The notes under the pieces were generated by a model, which was given only the letters and a program-made list of their open reading frames with translations, did not search any database and had not been told where the DNA came from. A DNA stretch of 64,000 nt from Pseudaquidulcibacter sp041917055 (GTDB taxonomy: Bacteria > Pseudomonadota > Alphaproteobacteria > Caulobacterales > Aquidulcibacteraceae): contig JAYRYJ010000009.1 of the NCBI GenBank assembly GCA_041917055.1, positions 62,001 through 126,000 of the forward strand, in the 5' to 3' direction. Positions 62,352 to 64,000 of this stretch are shown one piece after another. Made by a program: the position numbers and the translations under genes. The stretch's first letter is position 1; every line of letters starts with the position of its first letter.

Positions 62352-63166
62352 TATTTATTCCTGTATGTTGCCGCACGCATTTTGGTTGCGAAATCTCTCG
62401 CGGCAATGGCCGCATCGTGTCCATTTTCGTGCGCATCAATGATAATGTCAACCAATGCCGCACCAATTACTATGCCATCTGCCAATTGTGCGGCATCATG
62501 CGCCGCTTCTGGCGTGCGAATGCCAAAACCGATTGCGACCGGAAGGCCCGCTTTTGCGCGCACATTTGCGACCTTATCGGCAATTGCCGCAGTATCAATA
62601 GCTTTGGTTCCGGTAACCCCTGCCACCGAAACATAATAGACAAAGCCCGAAATATCGGAAATCACTTTTGGGAGGCGTTTATCATCCGTTGTCGGTGTTA
62701 CCAAGCGAATTAGCGCAATATCATTCGCCGCCAAATTTGTGCGCAGATCAAAATCTTCCTCAGGCGGGGCATCGACAATGATAATGCCATCAACACCCGA
62801 CGCCGCGCAATTTTCGGCAAATTCTTTATATCCCATGGTTTCAATCGGATTGAGATAGCCCATCAAAACAATCGGGGTTTTTTGATTTTCGGCGCGAAAA
62901 CCTTGAATAATTTCAAGCGTTTTGCGCAAATTCATTTTATTTTTCAATGCGCGAATTGCCGCTTTTTGAATTGAAATCCCGTCCGCCATTGGGTCAGAGA
63001 ATGGAAAACCAAATTCAATTATATCCGCGCCGCCATCTGCGAGAGCAGACAAAATTTCGCCACTTTTTTCGGGCGTTGGATCACCCGCCATTGTATAAAG
63101 CACAAGTGCTGCACGATTTTCTGATTTGGCGGTTTCAAACGCATTGGAAATTCGATTTATTGGCAT
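62351..63166 (-). CDS. trpA: Tryptophan synthase alpha subunit
   Basis: A 271-residue TIM-barrel enzyme cleaving indole-3-glycerol phosphate. The catalytic Glu and Asp are in DIIEFGFPFSDPMADG and VDGIIIVDAPPEE. The phosphate loop GFGIRTPEAAH and the helix-6 region VTGTKAIDTAAIADKV are clear. The start is taken at MPINRISNAF (63166); a second ATG four codons upstream (63178) is possible. The much longer frame to 63337 reads through the palindromic insert and is not real. Confidence 0.97.
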   Translation of the reverse strand: MPINRISNAFETAKSENRAALVLYTMAGDPTPEKSGEILSALADGGADIIEFGFPFSDPMADGISIQKAAIRALKNKMNLRKTLEIIQGFRAENQKTPIVLMGYLNPIETMGYKEFAENCAASGVDGIIIVDAPPEEDFDLRTNLAANDIALIRLVTPTTDDKRLPKVISDISGFVYYVSVAGVTGTKAIDTAAIADKVANVRAKAGLPVAIGFGIRTPEAAHDAAQLADGIVIGAALVDIIIDAHENGHDAAIAARDFATKMRAATYRNK

Positions 63167-63199
63167 GATTTTTCCCATGAAAATGAATTGGTTGCCAAT

Positions 63200-63327
63200 C
63201 CCTCCCCGTTTACGGGGAGGGGGGACCGCGCAAGGCGCGGTGGGTGGGGCGCGAGCATAGCGAGCCTGCGCATTTGTCCCCATCCACCACGCTTCGCGCG
63301 GTCCCCCTTCCCCGTAAACGGGGAAGG
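63200..63327. repeat. Palindromic insert between trpB and trpA
   Basis: Two 50-nt arms (63200-63249 and 63278-63327) are near-perfect inverted copies. They share CCCCGTTTACGGGG, GGGGACCGCGC and GGTGG(G/A)TGGGG, and flank 28 bp. Each arm also folds internally (CCCC-GGGG; CCGCGC-GCGCGG). It is much richer in G+C than its surroundings. Similar short palindromic repeats are scattered between genes in many alphaproteobacteria (recollection). It sits inside an operon and could shape trpB/trpA mRNA stability. Confidence 0.85.
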
Positions 63328-63344
63328 ATAATTGCAACCCGCAA

Positions 63345-64000
63345 TCATATATTTACTCCCAATGCTTTCGCGATTGTGAAAATGTCTTTATCGCCGCGAC
63401 CGGAAAGATTTAGGATAATTATCCCGCATTTGCCGATATCTTTCGCGATTTCGCCAATGCGCGCCAGCGCATGCGCACTTTCCAAAGCCGGCAAAATACC
63501 TTCAAGTTTCGCGGTCAATTGAAATGCTTCCAATGCCTCGTCATCAGTTGCCGAAAGGAATTGTGCGCGCTTTGTATCATTAAAGAATGATAATTCTGGG
63601 CCGACGCCTGGATAATCAAGGCCCGCCGAAATCGAATGCGCATCGACAATCTGACCATCATCATCTTGCAAAAGATAAGTGCGATTACCATGCAAAACCC
63701 CCGGGCGACCGCCCAAAATCGCGGCGGCATGCTCATTAGTATTAAGGCCATGCCCTGCGGCCTCTATGCCAATCATTTTGACATTTTCATCATGCACAAA
63801 GGGGTGGAAAAGCCCCAAAGCATTTGAACCACCGCCGATACATGCAACAACAGCATCCGGCAAACGGCCTTCGCGCTCTAAAATCTCGGCGCGTGCTTCG
63901 CGCCCAATAACACTTTGGAAATCGCGCACCATTGCAGGGTATGGATGTGGGCCTGCTGCCGTGCCAATAATATAGAAAGTATCATGCGGATTGGAGACCC
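63345..64000 (-). CDS. trpB: Tryptophan synthase beta subunit, N-terminus outside the window
   Basis: The C-terminal 217 or so residues of the PLP-dependent enzyme joining indole and serine. The frame is open through base 64000, and upstream residues read NPHDTFYIIGTAAGPHPYPA before the first Met in the window. The phosphate-binding GGGSNALG loop (ACIGGGSNALGLFHPF), GIEAAGHG, HSISAGLDYPGVGPELS and the C-terminal IILNLSGRGDKDI are intact. The catalytic Lys lies outside. The gene precedes trpA in the operon. Confidence 0.97.
   Translation of the reverse strand, partial: VSNPHDTFYIIGTAAGPHPYPAMVRDFQSVIGREARAEILEREGRLPDAVVACIGGGSNALGLFHPFVHDENVKMIGIEAAGHGLNTNEHAAAILGGRPGVLHGNRTYLLQDDDGQIVDAHSISAGLDYPGVGPELSFFNDTKRAQFLSATDDEALEAFQLTAKLEGILPALESAHALARIGEIAKDIGKCGIIILNLSGRGDKDIFTIAKALGVNI

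Noticed and set aside
63167..63337. Longer TrpA N-terminus reading through the palindrome
   Set aside because: The extra 57 residues are encoded by the repeat, are low-complexity and have no counterpart in TrpA.
1..64000. Prophage, integron, IS or defence island
   Set aside because: No transposase, integrase, capsid, restriction-modification, Cas or similar gene was found. Apart from RelB-YafQ, most genes are housekeeping or ordinary accessory genes.

Overview
The window is a stretch of chromosome from an alphaproteobacterium with an AT-rich genome. Several gene orders support this placement: phoR-pstC-pstA-pstB-phoU-phoB, trpB-trpA-accD-folC, an AccD whose zinc-ribbon cysteines are mostly replaced, a CIRCE-controlled groESL, and a bufferin-type RiPP cluster (DUF2282-DUF692-DUF2063-DoxX). 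The AccD N-terminus and the Buf cluster point towards Caulobacterales/Maricaulales-like bacteria. That is an inference from remembered families, not from a search. I saw no rRNA, tRNA, CRISPR array, transposase, integrase or prophage gene.

Layout. 1-15.7 kb: a truncated amidohydrolase, gamma-glutamyltransferase, a VTT membrane protein, an AmpG-type muropeptide permease, a hybrid histidine kinase, pgi, a lipoprotein-like alpha/beta hydrolase lacking its nucleophile, a TelA gene followed by two tandem XpaC-like paralogues, and a DUF885 hydrolase. 15.8-19 kb: groES-groEL with CIRCE and terminator, then a TetR regulator. 19.2-27.4 kb: an LPS-type glycosyltransferase, then the phosphate regulon with a triple Pho box but no pstS. 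27.4-30.6 kb: an 898-residue cysteine-rich secreted orphan and a DUF3597 protein. 30.7-38.8 kb: a dienelactone hydrolase, a compact panB-panC-coaBC-coaX-plsC operon, then SDR-quinone reductase-acyltransferase. 38.8-42.9 kb: pirin, an 800-bp repeat-rich gap, and a DUF1800/DUF1501 pair. 42.9-49.4 kb: a TonB-dependent receptor, a dicarboxylate symporter, small membrane and secreted proteins, and a RelB-YafQ toxin-antitoxin pair. 49.4-54.9 kb: NAD-dependent molybdenum formate dehydrogenase fdsGBA plus fdhD. 54.9-57.2 kb: a TauE/SafE permease, ribosomal protein L33 and an MFS transporter. 57.2-59.6 kb: the four-gene Buf cluster behind a SigF-like promoter. 59.6-64 kb: folC, an ICMT-like protein, accD, trpA, a palindromic insert, and a truncated trpB.

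The strongest candidates for something new are structural and small. One is a roughly 145-bp intergenic element present twice (about 1.5 kb and 39.9 kb). Its two copies align without gaps and carry a long hairpin with a compensatory base-pair change. The other is the Buf metallophore/RiPP cluster with its own extracytoplasmic-function promoter. The 898-residue secreted orphan, the nucleophile-less hydrolase and the operon running from pantothenate to 4'-phosphopantetheine also deserve attention.
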